A stretch of 63,307 nt of DNA. It comes from Asticcacaulis sp. UBA2476. GTDB taxonomy: Bacteria; Pseudomonadota; Alphaproteobacteria; Caulobacterales; Caulobacteraceae. Positions 16,629 through 25,064 of the stretch are shown here, one piece after another. Made by a program: the position numbers and the translations under genes. The notes below the pieces were generated by a model. The model did not search any database. It saw only the letters and a list, made by a program, of their open reading frames with translations, and had not been told where the DNA came from. The stretch spans positions 1-63,307 of the forward strand of contig DDPE01000032.1 of the NCBI GenBank assembly GCA_002342035.1, written 5' to 3'. How positions within the stretch are numbered: the stretch's first letter is position 1; every line of letters begins with the position of its first letter.

Positions 16629-18794
16629 ATGACTAAGACCGAACTCCTCTCCGGCGCTCATAAGGGCGCGTTTCTGGGCCTGTGCATGCTAATGGGTGTG
16701 CTGTCGCCCGCTATCGTCAGGGCTGAAATGACCACACAAAATACCACCGCCACTGAAAGTCCTGATCCGCGCCAATATCTGGAAGAGGTCGAGGGTGAAA
16801 AAGCGCTCGACTGGGTGCGCGCCCAGAACGACCGTACCCTGACCCAGTTGATGAAAGACCCGCGTTTTGAGAAAAACCGTGAGGCGGTGCTCAAAATCGT
16901 TGAAGCCAAGGACCGTATCGCCTCACCAGGCTTTGCCAAGGGCGGTAAGGTCGATAACTTCTGGCAGGATACCGACCATGTGCGCGGCATCTGGCGGCGC
17001 ACGGACTGGAGCGCCTACGCCGCCGATAAGCCAGTGTGGGAAACCATTCTTGATATCGACGCCCTGTCGAAGGCAGAGGACAAGAACTGGGTTTATAAGG
17101 GCTCCAACTGCCTGCCGCCCGATGAGACCCGCTGTCTTCTGAGCCTGTCGAACGGCGGCAAGGATGCTGTGACCGTGCGCGAATACGACACGGTCACCAA
17201 GTCGTTTGTGAACGGCGGCTTCGACCTGCCCGAAGGCAAGCAGGTCGTGGTGTGGAAAGACAAGGACACGCTTTATGTGTCGCGCGAATGGATACCGGGA
17301 GAGGTCACACCATCTGGCTATGCCTATGTCACGCGCGAACTGAAACGCGGCCAAAAGCTTGAGGACGCCAAGGAAATCTTCCGTGGTGATGCGGCCGACA
17401 TGATGGCCTATCGTTCGGTGCTGCGCGACATCGACGGTAATTATGTGCTGGACATGCAGACCCGCCGCCCGTCCTTTTTTGAGGTGATTGATCAGTTTAT
17501 TACGGCTGATGGCGCGGTCAGTTTCCCCTTGCCGCTGACCTCTGAAATGTCGGCCTATTATGAAGGGCAGGCGGTCTATAGCCTGAAAGATGATTGGACG
17601 AGTGCTGCGGGCACCAAATTCACCTCCGGCAGCGTGATTGCGTTTGACCTTAAGGCTGGGCTGAAAGACCCGAAAAACATTGAGCCGGTGGCGGTGTTTA
17701 CACCTGATGCTCACCAGTCGGTCGAAGGCATTGCCCAGACCAAAAACCATATCGTCCTGCAACTTTTGTCGAATGTGACCGGCGAGGTCAGAAGCTATAG
17801 TTTCAAGGGTCGGGCCTGGTCGTACAAGGCTATTAAACTGCCGGAAAATGCCACCTTGTCGGTCTCATCGGCCGATGACGATTCCGATAAGATTTTTGCC
17901 TATTCAACCGGGTTTATCCAACCCTCGACCCTGTACCGCGCCGATGCCGGCACCGGTGAGGCCGAAAAGATCAAGTCCAGCCCCGCGCGCTTTAACGCTG
18001 AGGGCCTTAAGGTCGAGCAACGCTGGGCGACCTCCAAAGACGGCACCAAGGTGCCTTACTTTGTCGTGTCGCGCGCAGATACCAAGCTGGACAGCAATAC
18101 GCCGACGCTTCTCTATGCCTACGGCGGATTTGAGATTGCCATGACCCCGTCCTATTCCGGCGGCATGGGCAAGCTGTGGCTGGAGAACGGCGGTGCTTAT
18201 GTGCTGGCCAATATCCGTGGCGGCGGGGAGTTTGGACCGCAGTGGCATGAGGCGGGGCTGAAAACTAATCGCCAGCGTATTTTTGATGATTTTCAGGCGG
18301 TGGCCGAAGATATCATTGCCGCCAAGCTGACCTCGCCGCGCCGTCTCGGCATCATGGGCGGATCGAACGGCGGACTTTTAATGGGCGTGCAACTGACCCA
18401 GCGGCCTGACCTGTGGAACGCCGTGGTCATTCAGGTGCCGCTGCTGGATATGATGCGCTATCATACCCTGCTTGCTGGCGCGTCCTGGATGGGTGAGTAC
18501 GGCGATCCGGCGGACGCCACGGAGGGCGCGTTCCTGAAATCGATCTCGCCCTACCACAACCTGAAAACCGGCGTGAAATACCCCGAGCCGTTGTTTGTGA
18601 CCTCAACTAAGGACGACCGCGTTCACCCCGGTCACGCCCGTAAGATGGCGGCTAAAATGCAGGAGATGGGTCTGCCGTTCCTCTATTATGAAAACATCGA
18701 CGGCGGCCATGCGGCGGCGGCTAACCTGCGCGAAACCGCCAAACGCAATGCCATCGAGTACACCTATCTGATGCAAAAGCTGATGGACAAATAG
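16629..18794 (+). CDS. prolyl oligopeptidase family serine peptidase (S9A), exported
   Basis: A 721-residue enzyme with a signal peptide (about 1-32), an N-terminal beta-propeller domain (about 40-470) and a C-terminal alpha/beta hydrolase domain. The catalytic triad is visible: Ser579 in GGSNGG, Asp662/663 in KDDRVHP, and His694 in DGGHAA. The family cleaves short peptides, typically after proline; the substrate range of this member is unknown. It stands alone, with ParDE following. Confidence 0.92.
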   Translation: MTKTELLSGAHKGAFLGLCMLMGVLSPAIVRAEMTTQNTTATESPDPRQYLEEVEGEKALDWVRAQNDRTLTQLMKDPRFEKNREAVLKIVEAKDRIASPGFAKGGKVDNFWQDTDHVRGIWRRTDWSAYAADKPVWETILDIDALSKAEDKNWVYKGSNCLPPDETRCLLSLSNGGKDAVTVREYDTVTKSFVNGGFDLPEGKQVVVWKDKDTLYVSREWIPGEVTPSGYAYVTRELKRGQKLEDAKEIFRGDAADMMAYRSVLRDIDGNYVLDMQTRRPSFFEVIDQFITADGAVSFPLPLTSEMSAYYEGQAVYSLKDDWTSAAGTKFTSGSVIAFDLKAGLKDPKNIEPVAVFTPDAHQSVEGIAQTKNHIVLQLLSNVTGEVRSYSFKGRAWSYKAIKLPENATLSVSSADDDSDKIFAYSTGFIQPSTLYRADAGTGEAEKIKSSPARFNAEGLKVEQRWATSKDGTKVPYFVVSRADTKLDSNTPTLLYAYGGFEIAMTPSYSGGMGKLWLENGGAYVLANIRGGGEFGPQWHEAGLKTNRQRIFDDFQAVAEDIIAAKLTSPRRLGIMGGSNGGLLMGVQLTQRPDLWNAVVIQVPLLDMMRYHTLLAGASWMGEYGDPADATEGAFLKSISPYHNLKTGVKYPEPLFVTSTKDDRVHPGHARKMAAKMQEMGLPFLYYENIDGGHAAAANLRETAKRNAIEYTYLMQKLMDK

Positions 18795-18848
18795 TCTGCA
18801 TCTTGAGGCTGGTATGAATTTTTGCTACCGTTGGCATAGGAGGCGCCC

Positions 18849-19130
18849 ATGGTCGATAAAATCAGTATAGCCCTGCCCAGTGACATGCTGGTGGCGATCA
18901 AATCTGCCGTGGCTTCGGGGGAGTATTCGACCACCAGTGAAGTTATTCGTGAAGCCCTGCGCGACTGGAAACTCAAGCGCAGGGTAAATGAGTTGGAATC
19001 CGACGAATTGCGACAGCTTATCCGTCAGGGGCTGGAAAGCCCCACAGTGTCTGCCGAGGATGTTTTTTCGCGGCTGAAGTCCAAGTACAGCGCACTGATT
19101 GAAAGCCATGCCTCAACAGATGCCGAATGA
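18849..19130 (+). CDS. parD: ParD-like antitoxin
   Basis: A 93-residue ribbon-helix-helix antitoxin. The N-terminal strand DKISIALPSDMLVAI and helices with TSEVIREALRDWK form the DNA-binding dimer; the acidic C-terminus would wrap the toxin. It overlaps the toxin start by 4 bases (ATGA), the usual antitoxin-first order. GGAGG lies upstream. The pair probably autoregulates its own promoter. Confidence 0.9.
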   Translation: MVDKISIALPSDMLVAIKSAVASGEYSTTSEVIREALRDWKLKRRVNELESDELRQLIRQGLESPTVSAEDVFSRLKSKYSALIESHASTDAE

Positions 19131-19420
19131 TTTTCACGCTGACGAAATTTGCGGCGCAGGATATCGAAGATATCGGCGACTTTATTGCACTCAATAATCC
19201 TGCGCGTGCCCTTTCCTTTATCGAGGAAATCCACGTGGCCTGCAGGGCCCTGATCGACACGCCGGCCGCTTACCCGGCCATAGTTACATTGGGAGACAAT
19301 ATTCGGCGGGCCCCGTTTCAGCGCTACCTTATTTTCTATGCGGCCACGGCATCCGAGTTAAGGATTGTTCGTGTCCTGCATAGTGCCCGCGATATCAATG
19401 CGCAGATGTTTGTCGTATGA
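19127..19420 (+). CDS. parE: ParE/RelE-family toxin
   Basis: A 97-residue toxin of the ParE fold: LTKFAAQDIEDIGDFIA at the start, then a core with FQRYLIFYAA and the C-terminal strand LRIVRVLHSARDI, typical of chromosomal ParE toxins. ParE members usually poison DNA gyrase, but RelE-like ribonuclease activity cannot be excluded from sequence. It is coupled to the preceding antitoxin by a 4-base overlap. Confidence 0.9.
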   Translation: MIFTLTKFAAQDIEDIGDFIALNNPARALSFIEEIHVACRALIDTPAAYPAIVTLGDNIRRAPFQRYLIFYAATASELRIVRVLHSARDINAQMFVV

Positions 19421-19444
19421 CTGTGCGCCTGTTCCAATTGAGAT

Positions 19445-20608
19445 CTAATTATTCTGGCTATGGCGGTTCTTGATGGCGTGGGCGAGGCTGGCCTCAAAGT
19501 CCATCATGATATCGGCAAATTCCGCGCTCGATAGCTGCTTGCGGCCATTCTGGGTCTTCTGCATCCGGAACGTCCAGAACGACGAGACGTGATTGAGCGT
19601 CCCGATCGAGTCGCCCAGTTCGGCAAACAGACTTAAGCCATTAAACAGGAAGCGCCTGAACGGCGCCGGATCACGGCTGCGCACCAACGCATTATAGGCG
19701 GTGTCATAGCTGTGCAGGGTGCGCCCGGCCCTGGTCAGGGTATCAACCACGCCGCGCGCAATCCGTGGGCGGGCTTTGCGCAGATAATCCTTGGTCAGTT
19801 CATCGAACGACCCCGACGGCTGGTAGGAACCCAGGCCCGTCAGCACTTCGCGCAATTCGTCCTGAAGTTCGACGTGCCGCCACTTGTAATACAGAAATCC
19901 GCGCCACGAAAATATGCCGTCGCGGAATTCTTCGTCCGACATCCCCAGCGCCTTTTGCAGCGGGCGCAGTTCGAGGTCGAGTTTATCCGATAGAATCTTG
20001 TTGCCGAGTTTCAGCGACGCCTTACCCGCATCAACGCCGATGGCTTCAAGCACCAGACGCTCGATCTCCGCACTGGTGAAACTGGCCATGCGGGTCAGGT
20101 CGGCTGAGGACAGACGCAGATAACACAGGGCGGGCTTGACGCCTTTGCGCGCCAGCGTATCGCGCACCAGAAACGGGTCCAGCGACGGCAACTGATCGAG
20201 ATATTTCAGAATACGCACGTCCGGGCTTTTGCCTGGATCGTCCATATTGAGATAGGTCTTAAGCGTCTGATCAAAGCCGATCTGGTCGATGAAAAACGAC
20301 CGGCCGCCCAGACGTAGGTCATGAGGATCGAACGGCAGAATGACCTTGGTGACCTGACGGCGCTGATTGTGATAAAGCCCGCGCTCGTTAACCCGCAGGC
20401 TGTGTTTCAGGATAATAGCGCGGTTAAGCTGGCTGTTTTCAAAAAACGGCTGTTCCTTATAGGTCGGATCATCCGCGTAAAAGACATAGACCTGCGACAG
20501 GTTTAGCACCCGGCTGGTGGCCGAGGTAAAGGTCAGATTGCCAAGATTACGCACTTCGCGCGTCGTCTTGAAATGGCTCTGAGTTAAGGCTTTTGCCAGT
20601 GCGGCCAT
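19445..20608 (-). CDS. conserved protein of unknown function, paralogue A
   Basis: A 387-residue soluble protein with no signal or membrane segment. It is clearly related to the gene immediately upstream (20647-21816): both share the blocks TSRVLNLSQ, RRxxTKVILPFDPxDLxLGGRS, LPSLDPFLVR, DEEFxDGIFSWRGFLYxKWRH and PxPFRRFLxxGxSLFxELG. The pair lies downstream of a receiver-domain protein on the same strand, an apparent operon. No known domain was recognised; the gene shares a tail-to-tail boundary with parE. Confidence 0.7.
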   Translation of the reverse strand: MAALAKALTQSHFKTTREVRNLGNLTFTSATSRVLNLSQVYVFYADDPTYKEQPFFENSQLNRAIILKHSLRVNERGLYHNQRRQVTKVILPFDPHDLRLGGRSFFIDQIGFDQTLKTYLNMDDPGKSPDVRILKYLDQLPSLDPFLVRDTLARKGVKPALCYLRLSSADLTRMASFTSAEIERLVLEAIGVDAGKASLKLGNKILSDKLDLELRPLQKALGMSDEEFRDGIFSWRGFLYYKWRHVELQDELREVLTGLGSYQPSGSFDELTKDYLRKARPRIARGVVDTLTRAGRTLHSYDTAYNALVRSRDPAPFRRFLFNGLSLFAELGDSIGTLNHVSSFWTFRMQKTQNGRKQLSSAEFADIMMDFEASLAHAIKNRHSQNN

Positions 20609-20646
20609 AGGGTACTCTTTGTTACGCGAAGGGGGGCGCGGCCATC

Positions 20647-21816
20647 CTAAAAGGCCACGCTGTCATGTTGGGTGATGTTGAGCAGGCTGTCCTCGAAATC
20701 CATGAGGACATCGACATATTCCGGCGCCGACATCCGCATATGAGGACCGCTTTGGACCATGCGGTATTTCCAGAAGGAACCGATGTGGCCCAGAATCCCG
20801 ATATTCTCGCCCAGCTCATAAAACAGGCTTGGGCCATCCAGCAGAAACCGGCGGAACGGGCCGGGGTTTTTCTGCTCGACTAACGCGGCATAGGCCTGAT
20901 CATAGACGGCCAGCGTCCGCCCGACGCGCTTTATGGCTTCAACGATGCTGCGCGCCAGACGCGGGCGGGCTTCCTTAAGGTATTCTTTAAGGCTGTCTTC
21001 TGAAGTGTTGTAAGGCTGATAATTGGCCAGCCCGTCCAGGACTTTGCGCATCTCTTCCTGAAGCTCGATATGGCGCCATTTGAAATACAAAAACCCGCGC
21101 CATGAAAAAATGCCGTCGGAGAATTCTTCGTCGGTCATGCGCAAGGTAGCTCTGAGCGGCCACAGTTCCTTATCCAACTCATTGGACAAAATCTTGCCGG
21201 CCAGCTTGACCGAGCGATATTGCAGGGCTTCGCCAAAGGCGGTGATCACCAGACGCTCAATCTCGGCATTGGCAAAGCCGATCATCTGCTGGACATCGAC
21301 CGGAGAAATCTTGAGGTAGCACGGCGCCGGTTTATAGCCGCTGCGCGACAGGTGCTCACGGACCAGAAACGGATCAAGCGACGGCAGCACATCCAGCAGT
21401 TTCAGAACCTGAACATCGTAGTTCTGATTGAAGTCGTCGGTGTTGAAATAGCTGCGCGCAAAACTGTCGAAGCCGATCTGATTGACGAAGACCGAACGGC
21501 CGCCCAGTTTCAGGTCATTCGGATCAAACGGCAGGATAACCTTGGTGGCGGTGCGGCGATGACGGGAAAATAACATGCGCTCATTGGAACGCAGGGTGTG
21601 CTTGACCAGTATCGCCTTGTTCATCTGCGAGTCCTTGAAAAAGGGCTTCATCAGATAGGCTTTGTCCTTGGCACTGCTCAGATAGATTTGCGACAGGTTG
21701 AGCACTCGGCTGGTCGATGCCGTCTCGCCCAGACTAGCCAGATTACGTACATCACGACCGGTGGCCGTTTGCATCCCAGCGGCATTGTCGTTCATTTTCC
21801 GAGCGGACGCGTTCAT
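20647..21816 (-). CDS. conserved protein of unknown function, paralogue B
   Basis: A 389-residue paralogue of the gene at 19445-20608, with roughly half the residues identical by eye. Conserved aromatic and charged positions (DGIFSWRGFLY, KWRHxELQxE) suggest a common fold rather than low-complexity similarity. It starts only 12 bases downstream of the response-regulator gene (stop at 21828), so the three genes are probably co-transcribed. The function is unknown; an output or partner of the receiver protein is an inference. Confidence 0.7.
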   Translation of the reverse strand: MNASARKMNDNAAGMQTATGRDVRNLASLGETASTSRVLNLSQIYLSSAKDKAYLMKPFFKDSQMNKAILVKHTLRSNERMLFSRHRRTATKVILPFDPNDLKLGGRSVFVNQIGFDSFARSYFNTDDFNQNYDVQVLKLLDVLPSLDPFLVREHLSRSGYKPAPCYLKISPVDVQQMIGFANAEIERLVITAFGEALQYRSVKLAGKILSNELDKELWPLRATLRMTDEEFSDGIFSWRGFLYFKWRHIELQEEMRKVLDGLANYQPYNTSEDSLKEYLKEARPRLARSIVEAIKRVGRTLAVYDQAYAALVEQKNPGPFRRFLLDGPSLFYELGENIGILGHIGSFWKYRMVQSGPHMRMSAPEYVDVLMDFEDSLLNITQHDSVAF

Positions 21817-21827
21817 ATAATGGGCTT

Positions 21828-22748
21828 TCAGGCAGTCAGTTTGCGGTGCTTTTTACGCTTACTTACCAGGCGTTCGAGATGCTGCACGGTCTTTGCGGCC
21901 TCGCGGTGGTCAGCGAGATCAATCTCATTCAACCGGGTAAGTGTATCCAGATGGATATCAACTACTTCGGGGTCGGTATCTTCACCCAATGCTACCGCAT
22001 AATCGTTTAAAGAGTGTGTAGCCTGTTCAATCAACCCAAGGCGTAGCGCGTGCGCCCGCTTTTCAGTCTGCATAATCCGCCCGACCATGTAGTCGAGCAG
22101 TTTCTTATCTAGCCCGCCGCGCGCCTGCATCAGGACGCGCAGAGAATTCAGCTCAACCGACAGGGTTTGCTGGAATATCTCACGCTGCAGATTGTCGGCG
22201 GACTGTTCAATATCGTCGATCCGGCGCAGAACCCCCTGATAGGTCGTATGAGTTTTGCGCCGGCGGCACGGGCCGATATAATTGGCTGAAACGACGAAAT
22301 TGCGCTTACGCGTCAGGGCTGCCAGAACAGCCTTGAGCAGCACCGCTGTCGAAAACGGTTTGATGACAAACTCATCAATGCCGCAGTTGCGGGCATGGGT
22401 AACGTCCTGAGACTTCTGCCGTCCGGTGAGCATCAGCACCGGCAGACGCGGATTAAGAAACCGCGGATCATCCTTGACCGCCGCCTGACGCATGGCCCGC
22501 ACCAGATCAACGCCGGACATGCCGGGCATTTCCCAGTCCAGAACCATCAGGTCCGGATTATGCGAGGTCAGAAAGCCGATGGCCTCTTCGGCCGAGCGGG
22601 CAGGCAGCAGACGCGTGAAACCGGCCCCACGCAGCAACTCCAAAATCATGCGGCGTGAGGCATCATGATCCTCAACGACCAGTATGTTCACTGTCGCCGG
22701 ATTGATCTTTCGCTGCGCGCGCAAGGTTTGGTAGGTCAGGTTTGACAT
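21828..22748 (-). CDS. response regulator: receiver domain with helical C-terminus
   Basis: A 306-residue protein with a CheY-like receiver (about 20-142). The acidic pocket E26-D27, phosphoacceptor Asp71 in LDWEMPG, Thr108 and Lys130 in VIKPF are all present. The C-terminal 160 residues contain YIGPCRRRKT and long amphipathic helices but no recognisable DNA-binding, GGDEF or HD domain, so output is probably by protein contact. No histidine kinase is adjacent; the two downstream paralogues are the obvious candidate partners. Confidence 0.85.
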   Translation of the reverse strand: MSNLTYQTLRAQRKINPATVNILVVEDHDASRRMILELLRGAGFTRLLPARSAEEAIGFLTSHNPDLMVLDWEMPGMSGVDLVRAMRQAAVKDDPRFLNPRLPVLMLTGRQKSQDVTHARNCGIDEFVIKPFSTAVLLKAVLAALTRKRNFVVSANYIGPCRRRKTHTTYQGVLRRIDDIEQSADNLQREIFQQTLSVELNSLRVLMQARGGLDKKLLDYMVGRIMQTEKRAHALRLGLIEQATHSLNDYAVALGEDTDPEVVDIHLDTLTRLNEIDLADHREAAKTVQHLERLVSKRKKHRKLTA

Positions 22749-22890
22749 TAGTCCGTATGATCTTGTGCAGATGCGTAAAAGACTATAGCAAACCTGTTAA
22801 TTCAAGCTTTAAGCCTTGATAAATCAGAGTTAATTGAAATTAAGCATGATGGCTTACTCAAAATAAACCAAGGTTTGTTAGTGTGAAACC

Positions 22891-23298
22891 ATGAAACGTC
22901 GCGCCCTTATCTCTGCCTTGCTTTTCCCTGTCTTCGCCTCGGCCGCACCGCAGGGTCTGGCCAGTGCGCCTAAGGAAAAGAAAAAGGGCGGCGGGGCCAG
23001 CTTTACTCAGTTGACGCCGATCAGCGTGTTTATCCCGCGCCGTGACGGTCGCCATTCGACCATGACTATTGAGATGGGTCTTGATGTCAAAGACCCGAAA
23101 CTGGCGGAACTGGTGCCCGCCTATATCCCCCGTCTGCGTGATGCCTATGTCAGCCGGATTCAGTCCTATGGCCTGCGCCTGCGCGAAAACAGCCTTGTCG
23201 ATCCGGGCTTTATCACCCGTGAACTTCAGACCGCGACCGATCAGGTATTAAAGCGTTCAGGGGCTACCGTGCTGCTTGGCACGATGATGATCAACTAG
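22891..23298 (+). CDS. exported FliL-like protein
   Basis: A 135-residue protein with a signal peptide (KRRALISALLFPVFASAA) and a basic linker (KEKKKGGG). The C-terminal domain resembles the periplasmic domain of FliL/stomatin-like basal-body proteins: LDVKDPKLAELVPAYIPRLRDAYV, a long helix, and a final strand GATVLLGTMMIN. It lacks a lasting membrane anchor unless the signal is uncleaved. No flagellar genes are nearby. The TAG stop is provided by the inserted element at 23296-23560. Confidence 0.6.
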   Translation: MKRRALISALLFPVFASAAPQGLASAPKEKKKGGGASFTQLTPISVFIPRRDGRHSTMTIEMGLDVKDPKLAELVPAYIPRLRDAYVSRIQSYGLRLRENSLVDPGFITRELQTATDQVLKRSGATVLLGTMMIN

Positions 23299-23560
23299 GC
23301 CGTAAACTCATAAATTTCGCGGTCATGGCGACAGAAAGGGCTAAATCCTGCAAGAAGCCCGACGCAGAGCGGAGCTTACTCTGGTCAAGACGGGTGACGC
23401 TACAGGATAACGCCATTTCGTCGTCCGAAGGATACGGCGGCCTTGCACAATCACGACGTCAAAAAATCTTGAAAATGTCAGCATTTCCAGCGATTTTTCT
23501 TCTGGTGACTGAACAAGGCCTCACGCACCATGACCGCGAAATTTATGAGTTTACGGCCTA
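23296..23560. mobile_element. MITE-like element with 33-bp inverted ends, inserted in a stop codon
   Basis: The sequence at 23296-23328 is the exact reverse complement of 23528-23560 (33 of 33 bases). The arms enclose 199 bases with no transposase. Both outer ends begin with TA, so the element can be read as a 31-bp terminal inverted repeat (starting GGCC) flanked by a duplicated TA, the target rule of IS630/Tc1-mariner elements. Removing it rejoins ATCAAC with TAATCT and restores a TAA stop; with the element the stop is TAG. Confidence 0.75.
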
Positions 23561-23709
23561 ATCTAGCATCTGCCACGAAAAAGCCCTTTGCGGGCGCAAC
23601 AATGCGGTTTGTATGTATCGTCGCGCATCTTATTCAAAAACCGCTTCACACTTTTTGGGATGCGCTCTAACATACCCTTTCGCTTCACCTTATGGGGAAA
23701 GGTTGCGCC

Positions 23710-24078
23710 ATGACTAACCACGGACCATTCGAGCAGGGCCTCAAACTTATGGGTGCGCAGCAGCAGCTTGCGACGCGCAGCCTGCTGAATCTGGTTGAGA
23801 TGATCACCGCCTCATCGCACCGTTACGCCTCCCAGACCACGGCCTTTGCCGAGGATGCGGTGCGTCTGATGAAAGAGGCCTCCGCCGTGCGTGATCCGCA
23901 AGCGTTAACCGACCTGCAAAAAGAATGGACGCAAACCTGCGTCAAATATTCCGAAAATCAGGCCCGCACGACCATGCAGTTTGTTGAACAATGCGGTAAG
24001 CAGGCGCTCAATACCGCCGCGGGTGCCAAGGCCATCGTCAAGGGCGATGTCTCTGATGAAGCGCCGCCCTCCGAATAG
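23710..24078 (+). CDS. phasin family protein
   Basis: A 122-residue, mostly helical, cysteine-poor protein with the phasin pattern (QQLATRSLLNLVEMITASSHRYASQ..., then repeated amphipathic helices). Phasins coat polyhydroxyalkanoate granules. The ATG at 23710 is preferred because GGGGAAAGG lies 7-15 bases upstream; an earlier in-frame ATG adds six residues. It is followed 42 bases later by 3-hydroxybutyrate dehydrogenase, supporting a role in polyhydroxybutyrate metabolism. Confidence 0.75.
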   Translation: MTNHGPFEQGLKLMGAQQQLATRSLLNLVEMITASSHRYASQTTAFAEDAVRLMKEASAVRDPQALTDLQKEWTQTCVKYSENQARTTMQFVEQCGKQALNTAAGAKAIVKGDVSDEAPPSE

Positions 24079-24120
24079 ATTCTCCTTGTCCTCAACCTCC
24101 CCAATTTAAAGGACTAAATC

Positions 24121-24900
24121 ATGTTAAAAGGTAAAACCGCTCTGGTGACTGGCTCCACCAGCGGTATCGGCTTGGCCGTGGCCAAAACGCTCGCCGCCAA
24201 GGGCGCCCATGTCATGCTCAATGGTTTGGGCGACGCCGCCGAGATCGAAGCCATTCGCGCCGCTATGGCCAAGGATTATGGCGTCGAGATCGGCTTCCAC
24301 GGTGCGGATTTGACCAAGCCGGATCAGATCGAAGACCTCGTTAAAACCACGCAGTCGAAACTGGGCGGGGTCGATATTCTGATCAACAATGCCGGCATCC
24401 AGTTCGTGGCCCCGATTGAGGAATTTCCCGCCGCCAAGTGGGATGCCATTATCGCCATCAACCTGACCTCGGCCTACCACACTATTCACCACAGCTTTGC
24501 CACCATGAAAGAAAAGGGCTGGGGCCGGATCGTCAATATGGGCTCGGCCCACGCGCTGGTCGCGTCACCCTTCAAGTCGGCCTATGTAGCCGCCAAGCAT
24601 GGCATCTTAGGCCTGACCAAGACGATTGCCCTTGAGGGCGCTGAGTTTGGCATTACCTGCAACTGCGTTTGCCCCGGCTATGTGCTGACCCCGCTGGTTG
24701 AAAAGCAAATCCCCGACACGGCCAAGGCCCGCGGCATCACTGAGGAAGAGGTTATCAAGAACGTCCTCCTCGCCGCCCAGCCGACCAAGAAATTCGTCGA
24801 CGAAGACGATATCGCCGAAACCTTCGCCTTCCTGTGCTCGGATGCCGCCAAGTCGATTACCGGCACCCACATTTCGGTCGACGGTGGCTGGACCGCGTAA
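24121..24900 (+). CDS. 3-hydroxybutyrate dehydrogenase
   Basis: A 259-residue short-chain dehydrogenase that interconverts 3-hydroxybutyrate and acetoacetate with NAD. It has the Rossmann motif TGSTSGIG, NNAG at about 91-94, the catalytic Ser-Tyr-Lys set (GSAHALVASPFKSAYVAAKHG), and the family signature AGIQFVAPIEEFP. The length equals that of characterised BdhA enzymes. With the preceding phasin it points to use of stored polyhydroxybutyrate. Confidence 0.92.
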   Translation: MLKGKTALVTGSTSGIGLAVAKTLAAKGAHVMLNGLGDAAEIEAIRAAMAKDYGVEIGFHGADLTKPDQIEDLVKTTQSKLGGVDILINNAGIQFVAPIEEFPAAKWDAIIAINLTSAYHTIHHSFATMKEKGWGRIVNMGSAHALVASPFKSAYVAAKHGILGLTKTIALEGAEFGITCNCVCPGYVLTPLVEKQIPDTAKARGITEEEVIKNVLLAAQPTKKFVDEDDIAETFAFLCSDAAKSITGTHISVDGGWTA

Positions 24901-24967
24901 TTTATACCTCCCCAGCTTGCTGGGGAGGGGGACCGCGCGCGCACTTTGCGTGTGGTGGTGGCGGCTA
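24901..24967. repeat. dispersed hairpin repeat, copy 1
   Basis: Just after the dehydrogenase stop lies CCTCCCCAGC-TT-GCTGGGGAGG (24907-24928), followed by GGGGGACCGC, a GC-rich stretch and GTGGTGGTGG. Read on the minus strand, the order CCACCACCACA, GCGC, GCGGTCCCC, hairpin, GGAGGTATAA is shared with 35204-35292. These are probably two members of one intergenic repeat family in opposite orientation. No T-run follows, so it is not a classical terminator. Confidence 0.65.
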
Positions 24968-25064
24968 CTTACTAATATTGTCAGACTTTTCGGTTGCGCA
25001 CAGATTTCCAGCCATTTAGTCTCCTTTGAAAAGCTGCAAAAGCAAAACATCAGGGAGAGCGAAC

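Noticed and set aside
16427..16636. 69-codon frame upstream of the S9A peptidase
   Set aside because: Lies across the promoter region and the start of the peptidase, odd composition, no homology.
23325..23561. 78-codon frame inside the MITE-like element
   Set aside because: It ends in the inverted repeat, has no ribosome site and no transposase-like motifs; best read as non-coding element sequence.
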